A stretch of DNA of 64,000 nt from Hypholoma sublateritium FD-334 SS-4. Taxonomy: Eukaryota; Basidiomycota; Agaricomycetes; Agaricales; Strophariaceae. Shown here piece after piece: positions 53,387-64,000 of the stretch. Below the pieces are notes generated by a model. That model worked only from the letters and a program-made list of their open reading frames with translations, made no database searches and was not told where the DNA came from. The translations under genes were made by a program, and so were the position numbers. Numbering within the stretch: position 1 is the first letter of the stretch; the number at the start of each line of letters is the position of its first letter. The stretch covers positions 110,102 through 174,101 of the forward strand of contig KN817603.1 of assembly GCA_000827495.1 (NCBI GenBank), read 5' to 3'.

Positions 53387-54585
53387 TTATCTCCCCAATA
53401 CCAGGCTACTCAATATACCAATTGCGAACGCCCCAGCTCCGACAGCAGCCACTTCTAGTTGCCGATGCGAAATCCCCCACGATCGCAAGCCGACGTTGGT
53501 CACTGGTTCATGAGTTTCTGGAGACACTTCAAGCTCTGAGACGGCCTCTATTCTCCTGGTAGACTCGTCCTTCAAAGCGTCCAACAAGCGGACTTGTTCA
53601 GAAATCTGCTGGGATATCGACCGCATACTAGCATCCAGTCTCGCCTCGTTCTCGCCACTCAGCTCCTCTATTTTCCGCTCGAAGGTCTGCGCCAGCCGGC
53701 GCCGTTTCCAGGGTTCTACCACGATAATTGCCATGATGAAAACGAGCATGTTCAGGCCGAGCGCCGCGAGCGATCCATAAGTCGACGCGCTGCGGATCTT
53801 GTCCGACCACACTTGCTCTTCGTGGTACCGCGCCAAAATAGCGCGTAGAAGTTGGCTGAATTCCCGCTCGACAGCGGCTTCGATTACATCGACGGCTGCT
53901 TTTGCGCGGGCTTCTTCTTGTTCGTATAGATGGTCTTGCCTAACGAGCGTTGTGAATCGCCCGACATCGCTGTCACCCCATGTCGATTTCCGAGTCAAAA
54001 GGTCGTTGACTTCGCGTTGAGAGTTAGCCCTTTGAGCCACAGCATCTTCAAAAGCTAGCTTTGCTTTCTTTGCTGCTTCACGTGTGATATTTATCCGTTC
54101 CTCTGATATCACATAGAATGCTAAGGCGGTGTATCTGACAACAAGAAACGAGAGAATGCACCTTGCTCAACGATCCCTCGCTTCAAGACCTCGATTTCGT
54201 CGTAACCCGTCACTCGGTTAAGTTCTGAGCCTAGTTGCGAAAATGTTGTTTTCGTCGATGCAGTAAAGTTGTCCGCCTTCAATCGAAGCGCGATGGCTGC
54301 CTGCTCAGTCCAAGAGCGTAAGCGCTGCTTAACCAGATCTAGCTGATTGGGTGACCGTGGTGGGACCTCGTGTTTTGAAAATGAACTGGAATCGGAGAAG
54401 GTCGGGAGATGTTCATCCGTCCGTGTACCGTCTGATTTGGTGTCTGCCTGAGGGGCAGTCTGCAGAGACGCAGGGCTGTCCACATTTCTAGAACTATCTG
54501 CTTTGGCCGATTGAACGTTCCATGTCGCACGAGAAGCTGAGAAATGTCGTAGAAAAGGTGATCTTGAAAGCGGTCTGCTCAGCAT
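53387..54585 (-). CDS. SHE9: Mitochondrial inner-membrane protein She9/Mdm33
   Basis: She9/Mdm33 shapes the mitochondrial inner membrane. Start MLSRPLSRSPFLRHFSASRA at 54585 is a clear mitochondrial presequence. Exon 1 holds a Ser/Thr-rich part and LVKQRLRSWTEQAAIALRLK. Exon 2 starts at about 54122 and gives the family core: RANSQREVNDLLTRKSTWGD, RFTTLVRQDHLYEQEEARAK and ILARYHEEQVWSDKIRSAST. A membrane segment LAALGLNMLVFIMAIIVVEP follows, then WKRRRLAQTFERK, a coiled coil, and a second membrane segment near the end (VGAGAFAIGILSSLVLG). The intron between exons is 43 bases, short but with canonical ends. Confidence 0.92.
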
Positions 54586-55123
54586 GGCGTCACAGCAGTA
54601 TTCCGGTGATGACCCAGGAAACTCTCAGCCCTCGGCAGCTTCGGCATCATCCCACAAGCTCTTTGAATTTCTTCATCCAACCAACATGTACATATGCAAC
54701 TAACGTGACAATCATATAGAACAGGACCTTACTTGTATAGTGTACACTTCACCATATGGTTCGAATAAAAAATTGAATTTTTTAAAAAGCCTACCGTGAT
54801 ATAAGTAGCTTTTGTGTTCGCCATCGGCAACCATTGACGATTGGATTGAATGCGAATTGCCAAAGTTCGCCCAGATGTACCTACCACTGGGGCTTCCCTT
54901 CTCTGAGTATTCTTGTCGTGAGCGCTACATGTACTACTTACCAAGGGCCAAACAAATCTTGCATGAAGCCGAAGCTCCCCTTGAGATGAATGAAAATATC
55001 ATTGTACTGAAGTCCCAAACGCATCAAACCCGAAGTAATTAAGGATCTAACCCAAATCTTAATTATGCAGGGCGCAGAAATCATGGCAGGTCATATGTAT
55101 GTATATCTATCTCTACTCACCGC
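54586..55123. other. Intergenic region
   Basis: No supported gene. It lies between the SHE9 start and the 3' end of the reductase gene. A plus-strand frame at 54812-55042 has no known sequence. Confidence 0.5.
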
Positions 55124-57544
55124 TCAGCTCCACACGTCGAGCATCAGCCGCGAGCGCTCCTTCAGCAGCTTGATCTCCGCCGCGCCCTCGACCTCCGCTG
55201 AGCCGCCCTTCGCCTCGCCGAGGATCTTCGCGAGTACCTCCTCGACCTGCTTGCTCATGCTCTTCGCCTCGCCGCAGATGTATACGTACCCCTTGCCCGC
55301 GAGGATCGCGTCCGCGATGTGCTCGCGGTCCGCCCACAGCAGGTCCTGCACGTAGATCTTGCTCCCGTCCGGCTTGTAGTTCTGGCGCGAGAACGCGCAG
55401 TGCAGCTTGAACTTGCCCTTTAGCTCCGCCTCGTACTGTGGCCACTCCTCCTTATACAGGAAGTCCTCGTCGTCCCGCCGGCAGCCGTAAAACAGCGAGA
55501 TGCGGCCCCAGTCCGCGAGTGCCTCGGGCCCGTTCTTCTCGATCGACCGCCGCGCGAGCGCGACTCGCTCCTGTACGAAGCCGCGGAAAGGTGCAACACC
55601 CTGTACGTCGCAAACAAAATGGGAACGTTAGTGCCGAGGAAAATGGACGAAGCAATATTTACGCACGGTACCGGGACCAATCATAATGACCGGGCTCTTC
55701 GGGTTGGTGGGAAGCCTGAAGGTCGACCGTCTGACATGGATAGGAGCCTTGTAGTGCGTTTCCGTCTTGTACGACCCACGCGGTCCTTCGATAAGATAAC
55801 CAGGGAATGCAACGCTTCCTTCGCCGTCACCGTCAAGAAGGGGAACAGGTTCGCCATTCGTAGCGTGCTTGAGGTTGAGCAAAAAGTTGGATCCGACACC
55901 GAAGACCCACTTGTGGGGGACAGGCTCGTGGGGTACATTTTCGTACTTAAGGACGACGGCGGTAGCGTGAATAGAGTTTGCGTGGAGCTTGGGGCTGGAC
56001 GAGATGGAGTAGTACCGGGGTTGCAGACGGGGAATCGCGGAGACAATGATGTCGAATGGGATAGCCCATTTAGTGGTATTTTCCGGGGTGGGTGTCGCCT
56101 TCAAGCTGTTACCTGCAGCCAATTGCAAGACCTCGCCGAGTTTGAGGCATCCATCATGGACGACCTTGTGGTACTCGTCCTTATTAGTGTTAAGGTTCTT
56201 GAGATATGCTTCCGCCTCTGGTGTAGGGGCAAATTTGGACATTGTGCCGAGGATCTGACGTCCGGCAACAGCGCTGATGTCGATGTAGTGGCGCAAAACG
56301 GTACCATAAGTCGTAGGGACAGGGAAGGGCACTTTGGCGAGGGCAGGGTCCAGAGATTCGATGCCAATGACGGCATCTCGCTTATCGTGCAGTCCCAAGA
56401 TGCAGAGGAGACGTTCAACTTCAACATCAGGATTCAAAGGCCACAAACCAACGTGATCACCATGCTGATAAGTAATTCCAGAGCCTTCCGTGTTGAATTC
56501 AATGTGAATGCAATTACGTTCTCCGTGAGCAGCAAAGAGCTCGCGTGCAACCGTGATAGGAGCGGCATACGGGTTCTTTGCGTCATGGATCCCCTTGGTC
56601 TTAGTCAATGCACGGGCGGAGTATTCACCTTCGCGTAGGTATCAGCAAGGGGATAAGGGAGCCCAGGTAATTACGCAACGTACCGAGATAAACTTTCTCC
56701 TCCGGATGGGACTCTAATTCGGTGACGACGAAGTCAGCGGAGTCTCCGCCCTGGCCTTCCTCGACACCCATAGCGGTGGCAAATGCCTCCCACATTCCGT
56801 CCTTCCATTCTAGATAGTCTTCTTCCATGCTCTTATCGTCATCGCCCTCGCCTCTTTCACCGATGCGAATGGCGCCCATCTTCTCTAAGGCGGAGTCGAC
56901 GTTCCTTCCAATTAGGTTGTAGTGCTCATAGGTTTTGTTTCCAAGACCAAAAATGACGTATTTGAAGCCATCAAGCTTGCGCTCGCCGCCGCTGAACTCG
57001 AAGGAGTCGTCCTGCAGGTTCTGCATGAGCTGAACGGCGTTGTCAGTGGGCTCGCCCTCTCCATAGGTAGCCATGACGAAGAATGCAGCACAGTCTTCTG
57101 GGAGCTGGTCGAGGTTTTCGAAATCATACTCTTCCGGGTCACAGACGAGGGAGGCGAGGCCGAACTTCTGCTTCGCCTCCTTGGCGAGTCGGATGGCATA
57201 CTCTTCAGCGGTACCTGTCTGCGAGCCGTAGAAGATGACGATGCGCTTTTTCTGTTGGGAGACCGTGAGTGGGAAAGCATGTGAGAGATCGGAACACGTA
57301 CACCATCCTTCATCTTTGCAATGAAATCACGGGGGTTTCCAGAACCATTGGCTGCTTTTGAGGCGGCGAGCGGGGTGGCTTTGGGCTTTGAGGCCGCAAA
57401 GAGCTGCTCGCGGAAGATATAAAGGGCGGCGAGGACCACGCCCAGCCCGAGAATGAGGATGTCAGAGGAAGACGAAGCCATTACAGCGGATGCAACGGCG
57501 GCGGGAAACGCTGGAGAAAAGGCAGTGGAATTGGGGTCTGTCAT
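55124..57544 (-). CDS. CPR1: NADPH-cytochrome P450 reductase
   Basis: Electron donor to ER cytochromes P450. Start MTDPNSTAFSPAFPAAVAS, then a membrane anchor (SDILILGLGVVLAALYIF). The FMN domain has FYGSQTGTAEEYAIRLAKEA, ATYGEGEPTDNA and VIFGLGNKTYEHYN. The FAD/connecting part has HGDHVGLWPLNPDVEVERLL and RYYSISSSPKLHANSIH. The NADPH part has GVAPFRGFVQERVALA, SLFYGCRRDDEDFLYKEEW, VYICGEAKSMSKQVEEVL and the terminal DVWS, with the aromatic residue that stacks on FAD. The stop is at 55124-55126. Introns at about 57251-57303, 56636-56684 and 55605-55664. Length and order are typical. Confidence 0.97.
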
Positions 57545-58149
57545 TGCAAGGAGAAGGGAGAGAGCAATACCAATGGGGACAAGCCGACTCGCTGTCTAGT
57601 GGGGCACCAGCAGACTTCGGGCTACGGACGAATTCGAGGTAAAAGCGGTATTTGAGCAAGGAATAAGTTTGGACGTGGCGTCCTACTCGGAGTTACATGT
57701 TTGGTCCCATAATCATTTCAGAGTCAGCACTTCCGCCCATCCCACCAAATAACGTTCACGTCTTTCCCCCAGTATAAATACATCGTCCGTTCTTCCCGAA
57801 CGCGCCATCTACGCTCGCAGTCCATACTGCTTATACCAATCCCTGGCCCAGCGCAGAGTCAATCGAACTTGCTTGGGGCCTTTCCAAACATCACTGGAAC
57901 CATCAGGAAAACTTATACATTGCTAATTAAATCAGAATCGACCGACACGCTGCGGCCGTGGCACCATATAAGCATCACAATATCAATAACAGAGTGCACA
58001 GTCGAAGCGGCCCAAAAATAGGGTTCAAAAGTACACCGACGGTCCAGCCCGCCGCAAATTTGCACTGATCTCGGTTCACGGCCGTTCAGAATCGGCGCAA
58101 AAAAAGGAAGGCGAATCGCCTGATACTCGCGCTGGGGATCGTGAGACTG
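57545..58149. promoter_or_regulatory. Promoter region of the P450 reductase gene
   Basis: No gene is supported. A TATAAATA-like sequence occurs near 57773-57781. Several GC-rich patches occur towards 58100. Confidence 0.4.
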
Positions 58150-59400
58150 CGCTAGAATTTCATAGCACGGCCTCGCGCCGCTGACGCGACCAATCTGACT
58201 GTCCTGGGTGTAAGATGTATCCGCAACGCACGCCGGGCGCTTGCCTCGGCGAACATCATATATACCGAGTACGAGCGGTTGTGGGCGGGCGTGCTCGCCG
58301 CACCCCCCGCACGATGGCGGAGCAACTCACCTGGCGTTCCGACCGCAGACGGCGCCCCCGAGCAGTCCATACGCCGTGTGCATTTGCGGCCGGGTTCCAT
58401 TTCACCATCGCGCCGACTTGGAGAGCGTCGCCTCCGATCCCGTACGCATATATCATCTACGCCCACGCCTGCGCGGCCGTCGCATCGAAAGAAGACGCCA
58501 GCTTATCGCACCATTGCCGCGCCGCATAATCGGATTATGCGCGGTCGCTGTGCGTGGCTGTGATCCACGCCGCGTCTGCCCGTTCCAGAAGCCCTCCTTC
58601 TCCTCAAACTGACAACTTTGCGGGCATGACGTCGTGGCCTCGATGCTCTCCGTCTTCTCTACGGTGGAATCCTCGTAGTGTGCAGAGTTAGCAGTAAAGC
58701 GTATGTCCGGCGCCTTGGACAGGTCGTCAGAGAGGGGGAATAATCATACTGCTTTGCGCAGTTGGCCGTATTGTCGGCGCAGGTACGCTCTATTAATTAT
58801 GCCTGTGTGAGCACGGCAAATAAACATCCGGTATCTGCAAACCTTCGTTTCGCGCGTGGTATCCTTGAAATGGGGTACGTTTCCAGATGTTCCTAGTTAT
58901 AGAATTAGATTTCTGAGTTGAATGAAAACACATTGAATGCCGCAATCCGGAAGAGACCGATACATACCATACCTTTCGGGATGTCCTTCATGGCGTGTAC
59001 GTACATCAGCTCCTCCTGTCTTTGCGACATCTGGACGACGTCAAAACGCGCTCGAATAGTAATGATTCGGTGCCCATGGTGTAGAAGAGGCCTACATTCG
59101 CACCGATAGATATAGCATTCGTCTGGGAAACGCCAGCGCTACCTCATCGGCGCGGTTATTGGTATTTTGAAGTGCGACGGAGATGTGTTATAAAACGGTT
59201 GATAGAGCGCTTTTCGTTGGGTCAGCGACGATGTCTCGATCAGAGAAGATAGCATGGCGATGGGAGACAAGCGGGCGAGGAATTCTATGTCCTGGAAAGC
59301 CATAAGTGACAATACTTTCGAAGATGAGTATGAGCCCTACTTACCGCAAACGGAGACGGAGAAGAGACGTTTTTCTGTGAGAATATCTAACCATGCACGA
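58150..59400 (-). other. Unresolved minus-strand gene or gene relic
   Basis: On the minus strand, several stretches look coding, and intron-like GT...AG gaps separate them, but I could not build one unbroken model. One frame near 59070-58972 reads RIITIRARFDVVQMSQRQEE then LMYVHAMKDIPK, and can be spliced to GTSGNVPHFKDTTRETK. Another, near 58740-58500, reads FPLSDDLSKAPDIRFTANSA, then HYEDSTVEKTESIEATTSCP. Another, near 58456-58290, reads MIYAYGIGGDALQVGAMVKW. Other frames at 59100-59280 also look open but carry stops. The GC-rich part makes chance open frames on both strands likely. I know no family. It could be a real multi-exon gene, a decayed one, or partly chance. Confidence 0.25.
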
Positions 59401-60119
59401 GCGTAAGAACCAACTAGATAGTTTGAGTTGCTCTTACCTTTATATCCCGAGCTGCAATAAGCACCTTACTCTAGTCGCCCTAAACCAGTCGACCTTGCTT
59501 TGTGATCCTTCGTTCACTGCGGTCACCTTCTACCTAGGGCCCAGGCAATCGGATCAACGACACTAAATACCGCAATTCCGCTAGCTGAATCATCGAGAAT
59601 GGATGCGCCGTCGGCTCAACAGTATGGTTGGAAATAGTAGTAGTAGCATGCCGTAGCAATTAGTGCATTGTGATGACCGGCGAAGCGCATCGTCAGCTTT
59701 ATCGCAAGGGAATCATACCCTGGGGATACGTCTGGAGAACAAGAGTAGGGCAGGTGTGGCTATGCAATCGCCTGCGACGTTGGCTTTGCTTCCGGGTTTT
59801 CCTTTAGGTTTGCGGAGTGATAAGCCATGGCAGCCACTAGAATCTGGACGAACCCGGTTACTTCGATGCACGGAACAGGGAGCGTTCATCAGTGTAAAAT
59901 GGAAAAATGGATAATCACCAATAATGCCTTATAAAGTCTCCGAAATACATGGAATTTTCTATCATAGGAATCATATGAAAATATCCTTACAACAACGGAT
60001 ATAAGGGGATTGTAGCGCCATCCCAATTTCCGTAATTGTCGTAATGTTGCTACCCTTCCGTTGTACCGGGATACTTTTGAAGAAAAGCTATAATGAAATC
60101 GCAGTTTCTTATGAGTCGT
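59401..60119. other. Intergenic region before the tandem repeat
   Basis: No supported gene. A short TAG-triplet repeat (GTAGTAGTAGTAG) lies near 59634-59647. Frames such as 59663-59914 have no recognisable protein. Confidence 0.5.
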
Positions 60120-61030
60120 TCTCAACATGGTTGCTCAACGTCAGCCCAGGCAGCCGCTTATAATTTGCGCGACAATCTCAGATGGTATTACCTTTGGAAG
60201 AAACATTACGGTCGAATTGTACTACTACCGCACGTCATTTCGAACACGGTCCCTCGGCGTCGGATTTCTGCGTACTTATGATGAATATGAAAGATTCAAA
60301 CATAAGCATGATTTGAGGGTTGACACCAGTCAAATTGTAACTCCTATGCGTTGTTTTTGATATGGTGGCCCAACGTCAGCTTGCTGGGCGCTTACAACTT
60401 GCGCGACACTCCGGGAGAGTATAATCATTTGAAACAAGACTACGGNTAGCTTGTAGCTCTTGTACGTCATTTCAAATACAGTCGCTTAACTTCAGATTGC
60501 CAGGTGCTCATTNCTAAAATGAAAGAAACAAGTAAGAGGATAATCTAGGGAAACACTACAGTCAAGTTATACCTCTGACACGTTTACATCAACCCTGTCG
60601 CTCCGTATNAGCATGCTGGACGCTTATAAATCGAATAATACATTTGAANTATAGTATTGTGCAAAGAAGGGATACGGTTAAATTGTACATCTTACACATT
60701 ATTTTCGACACGGTCGCTCAATGTACACCTTCTCAGCGCTTATAACAAAAAAATAATAATCGAATAATAGTAGCATTCGAAGAACAGCCTACAGTTAAGT
60801 TATAAATACACAGCCGGTTATTGTCAGTCTGCTGGGCACTTACACCTTCAATAACGGGCTGTAGAATCACTTGAGGCAATGCTACCGCCAAATTGTAGTT
60901 TATGCACTTTCTTGCGCACACGCTCGCTCAATGTCAGCCAGCTGGGCGCTTATACCCTTCCATAACAGGTCCAAATAATCGCGGTCACTTGACAGTCCAT
61001 GTACAGCCTACANTTTGCATGACAGTTTCA
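60120..61030. repeat. Degenerate tandem repeat, unit about 115 bases, about seven copies
   Basis: The string GTCGCTCAATGTCAGCCTGCTGGGCGCTTATA (split here as GTCGCTCAATGTCAG plus CTGGGCGCTTATA) recurs in diverged form near 60127, 60366, 60480, 60597, 60712, 60825 and 60923. The same units share a later block like GAAACACTACGGTTAAATTGTA and then ACGTCATTTCGAACACG. Spacing is close to 115 bases except between the first two, where about 120 extra bases are present. Copies differ by many substitutions and indels, so this is an old satellite-like array. Five N bases fall in or next to it. Confidence 0.75.
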
Positions 61031-61167
61031 GGCTGTATTGACATTTGATGAAAATTANTGCGTTCAGCAGGGTTCAGCACGGTAAGTTTTCAAAGATCAT
61101 CAAAATATGTAATTATGTAATCGATATGTGGACNGTACGAAAGGTGGAATACTAGAAGATAGGTTTA

Positions 61168-62756
61168 TTAAAGAGGTACACTTTCTTCACGAGCAGCCCT
61201 TTGAGCTAAAAGCTTGTTCCGAGACTTGCGGCTGTTGGTGGATGCACCATTATGGTGAGGAAAAATCTGTCTGTTGAAAATATCAGTCAAATCCAATATA
61301 TGAGGCAAATTTGGGTGAGATTACATACGTGCTCCACCATTTGAGTAAATTCTGCGAGCGCCTTGTTGCTGCCTGTCCAGATGGGACCTCAAAAAAATCG
61401 ACAACCAATGCATACAACGCGCGAAAATTAAACCNATTGTAGACCTCCATCCAATAGCTAGCATCAGTCAGATTAAAGGCCAGCTATGGGCGGCAGTCAT
61501 CAGAAGATNTAATATAGAGAAGACTCATTAGATAACATACTAGAACAGCGGCATAAGCAATCGAACGTGGCGTAACTCGCCCGTCCATGCCGAGAATGTT
61601 TGCAACGTTGCACTTGGTTGCCTTCTTCTGTGAATTTGTGGAGCATTGCTTTTTCCTTGCTGCACCATTTTCATCCTCATCACTGAAAGAGTCGGATGAC
61701 GAAGGTGATATAAAAATATTAGAATATGTCTGAAAGTAGCACATACAATAAATAAAACAGTGAAGAGCATGGACGCAAAAAACAACCAACTTTGACAAGT
61801 AAGCCACTTCGGAGAAACCCTTTCTCGACGTTGTCAGGGTCTCCTATTCCATAAGGGTAAAAGCATCGAAGGAAATAGTCTTCAGATATGTTGATAGTAC
61901 CCGCGCGGATTCCATTACGGACCCTATAAACAATTAATTGCGCCGGGAATGATAGACAGAATGAAACTTACAATTCATCGTCCCAGTCATATTCAATTGG
62001 ACAGAGAAGGCGGCCTGTTATATCATTATGCAGCCCGCGATCACTTCTGCTCTTCGTGTTCAGAGGAGGGTTGGGAGCATGCGCTAGATTGAGCCACAAT
62101 GCGATTTCTTCCTTGATCCTACGAACATCGTCGCTCCGAGCATCGTTCGCGCCCTTCTGCAACTGAAGAGAATCAATGAAAATATAAGAACAGATAGAGA
62201 AGAAAGNAGAATCACGACATACCTGCNTTAAATACATATCCATGTCGGTAGCGGGATCTTCTATTGCCTTTCCAACTGATGGAAGCACCTGTATAAGAAT
62301 CTTGAATGCTGCAAATCGGCTTTCAGACCTGGATATATTTGAGAGAAGGCTCGACGAAACAGATAGATAGTCGCGTACTCTTGTTCTTTCTCTTGAGCCT
62401 CTTCAGTCAATAATTCTGCTTCGTCNTCGTCGTTCTCGTTGCTGTTGTGATCATCAGCAGCCTGAAGGAGGTCATCGAGGGACTCGTATAGAGACACCAG
62501 GCGTCGAATGGCACGTCCCATCGTGACGGTCGTCCTACGGATAGTTAGCATGATAGGCCGACTGAGAAAAGAGGTNGGCGTACGGAGGCTTTTTGACTTT
62601 CCCTTGGGTAAGCTCTTTGACTTCGTCTTGGGACGCAGCAAGGCGACGTTTAAGTCGCGCAATCTCTGCTCCTGGATCGACTTGGGCCTGAGAGTGCTGC
62701 TCCTCTTCGTCTCCCTCNAGCGAGGTGTGTGCGGGCTGGGAGGACTGAGAAGACAT
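61168..62756 (-). CDS. DUF6698-like basidiomycete protein
   Basis: Start MSSQSSQPAHTS at 62756, with a helical charged N-terminus (EIARLKRRLAASQDEVKEL). Splicing at about 62592-62536 gives KPPTTVTMGRAIRRLVSLYE, and splicing at about 62381-62331 gives QESESRFAAFKILIQVLPS. Then LQKGANDARSDDVRRIKEEI, GLHNDITGRLLCPIEYDWDD, then DNVEKGFLRSGLLVK, then SNIFISPSSSDSFSDEDE, then NILGMDGRVTPRSIAYAAV, then ASYWMEVYN, RALYALVVDFFEVPSG and LLKWWST. The stop is at 61168-61170. From memory this order is that of the DUF6698 family, common in mushroom-forming fungi and of unknown function. Several N bases fall in exons, but no frameshift was needed, so it looks intact. Confidence 0.7.
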
Positions 62757-63197
62757 TGGAAGATGCTTGGACGGACGCAATCGATGCAGTATTTATACGG
62801 TCCAAGTTATGGCTTGGCTTGGTACAATTTTGACTTGAAATGACTCGTACTGGAGACCTATTTATACAATCTGGTCGCGTTTCAGATACATACAGGTGTT
62901 GCATGTTAGCTCGATAGCATATATCAAACCATCGACTGCCGTGCGCCGCTGGTACCCGCTGCTTTATTGTGGCATTACGGTTCTTCATGTTTGCCCCCCC
63001 GGATTTAAATTTCTTGCACCAGGTGGAAGAACTTCGAGTCCTGCTAGGTCCTGCTTCATCACGGTACTCTCCGACACGTTCAGGGACCTGTTGTTCTCGA
63101 ACTCTCGATGGTGCCTGTTGTAATCGAGTCATCTCCTGCTGTTTCTTATTCCCCATTGAATTGTAAACAAAAAATGGCCCGATATATTGAAACAAAT
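62757..63197. other. Gap between DUF6698-like gene and transposon-associated protein
   Basis: About 440 bases without a clear gene. Plus-strand frames at 62896-63123 and 62969-63166 overlap and show nothing recognisable. Terminal repeats of an element were not found here. Confidence 0.4.
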
Positions 63198-64000
63198 TCA
63201 GAAATGCCCATCCAAATCATNTTCATCGTCGAGCTCGGTATCTGAGCCTTCATCTAAGTCGTCATCACCGTCTTGAGTACCATTGATGGCATCTCCGTTG
63301 ACACCACCCAATACAGGCTGCACAACCTGGTCGCGTGCGATGCGCGCCATATTCTGCAGGTCCAAGTCATCCTCTTCTAGGTCGTCTTGATCGCCTGCTT
63401 CATCGGAAGGAGCAATANNCTTGGTTTGATCTTTATGGCCAATGCCGTATCCCAAAAAGCGCATGAACATATCGCGGTCGACAAATCTAGCAATCTAAGN
63501 TAAACACAAAAGATACCAAGAGGTATCAAGAAACAACTTACATTCCCACATAATAATTCGTCCAGTCATCCTGTTCACCAGACGGTCTTGCTTCTGTGAT
63601 ATGGTTAGTGGCGAGCAGCTCAGTTGTTCTGCCGTCTTCAAATGCGGGAAGAAGATGGCAGCTTCGTAGAACAAATGAGGGGTCCAGAAATCCAAACGCG
63701 AATTCATCAGAGTCGGGAATAAACCCGATCTTTGGCAAGCGTGCTTGTTGTCGCCCAAATGAGTGGTCCGGAACGACACCCAACCATCGAACCCAAAGGA
63801 ACTCCATTCGNTGGACACGGTAGTCACGAGAGTCTTTACCAANGTGCTGCACATTTGNGTGAAATACGCCAATGACAGCGGCATACCAGAAGGGATGAGA
63901 GCCGGGTGCGGTTTCAGGTGATGCCACAATAACAAAGGGGTGCGTACGAGGGTTGATGGTATCGTATGCTCGTCGCAAATCATATGTGGTATAATTGATT
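63198..64000 (-). CDS. C-terminal part of a transposon-associated basidiomycete protein (incomplete)
   Basis: The gene enters from beyond 64000 and ends at 63198-63200. The visible exon starts INYTTYDLRRAYDTINPRTH, continues HPFWYAAVIGVFH, then RMEFLWVRWLGVVPDHSFGR, LPKIGFIPDSDEFAFGFLDP and HLLPAFEDGRTTELL, with DDWTNYYVGM before an intron at about 63540-63487. The next exon starts FVDRDMFMRFLGYGIGHK and ends in an acidic tail (DLDEGSDTELDDE). From memory this C-terminus is found in large proteins of Agaricomycete DNA transposons (Plavaka- or KDZ-like groups); I cannot choose between them. N bases make about five residues unknown. No catalytic domain is inside the window. Confidence 0.7.

Noticed and set aside
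55619..56638. A 339-codon plus-strand open frame
   Set aside because: It is the exact antisense of the FAD-binding part of the P450 reductase, which has clear family motifs on the minus strand.
58200..58620. Several overlapping plus-strand open frames of 90-120 codons
   Set aside because: Three frames are open at once in a GC-rich stretch, which is expected by chance; none has a domain.
60120..61030. A CRISPR-like array
   Set aside because: The repeats are long, strongly diverged and adjacent without unique spacers, and the genome is a fungal one.

Overview
The window looks like the nuclear genome of a filamentous basidiomycete, most likely an Agaricomycete. Almost every gene is split by introns of about 50-60 bases with GT...AG ends, genes are packed on both strands at roughly one per 3 kb, and the best protein matches from memory are to mushroom-forming fungi. 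The right end carries a basidiomycete-type transposon-associated protein and a DUF6698-like protein. I assigned products by recognising motifs and family sequence; no search was run.

Layout. 0.7-2.3 kb: a small secreted protein of unknown function. 2.8-4.5 kb: the Hsp90 co-chaperone CDC37. 5.0-7.7 kb (minus): the autophagy E1-like enzyme ATG7. 8.1-14.7 kb: an accessory-looking block with three related genes of an unnamed family (8.1, 9.3 and 13.7 kb), the middle one broken. An ABM-fold protein and a TPR/F-box/LRR protein of the Dia2/Pof3 type lie between copies two and three. 15.0-18.7 kb (minus): the glutathione-degrading WD40/M20 peptidase DUG2. 18.7-20.5 kb has no convincing gene. 20.5-22.5 kb: an unrecognised nuclear-looking protein with three SUMO-interacting-motif-like segments. 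23.0-24.5 kb: a citrate-lyase-beta-like (CLYBL) enzyme. 25.1-29.0 kb: the spliceosomal DEAH helicase PRP2. 29.1-30.2 kb (minus): a short-chain dehydrogenase. 31.8-33.9 kb: a class III CoA-transferase. 34.1-34.9 kb: a YPD1-like histidine phosphotransfer protein. 35.5-39.0 kb: the CHL1/DDX11 helicase. 39.6-41.8 kb: a serine-rich protein of unknown function. 42.0-45.7 kb: a VNX1-type cation/H+ exchanger.

46.0-57.5 kb is a run of minus-strand housekeeping genes: DDB1, a DPB3/POLE4-like histone-fold protein, a HIT-family hydrolase, the mitochondrial inner-membrane protein SHE9/MDM33 and NADPH-cytochrome P450 reductase. 58.1-59.4 kb holds an unresolved minus-strand gene or gene relic. From about 60.1 kb the character changes: a degenerate tandem repeat with a unit near 115 bases, then a DUF6698-like gene, then the C-terminal part of a transposon-associated protein that runs off the window. 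All ambiguous bases (N) lie in this last part.

The genes do not form one pathway. Several belong to chromosome maintenance and ubiquitin-type systems (CHL1, DPB3-like, DDB1, Dia2/Pof3-like F-box, ATG7, possible SIM protein), but this may be chance. The most unusual parts are the decaying paralogue cluster, the multi-SIM-like protein, the 58-59 kb region and the repeat/transposon end.
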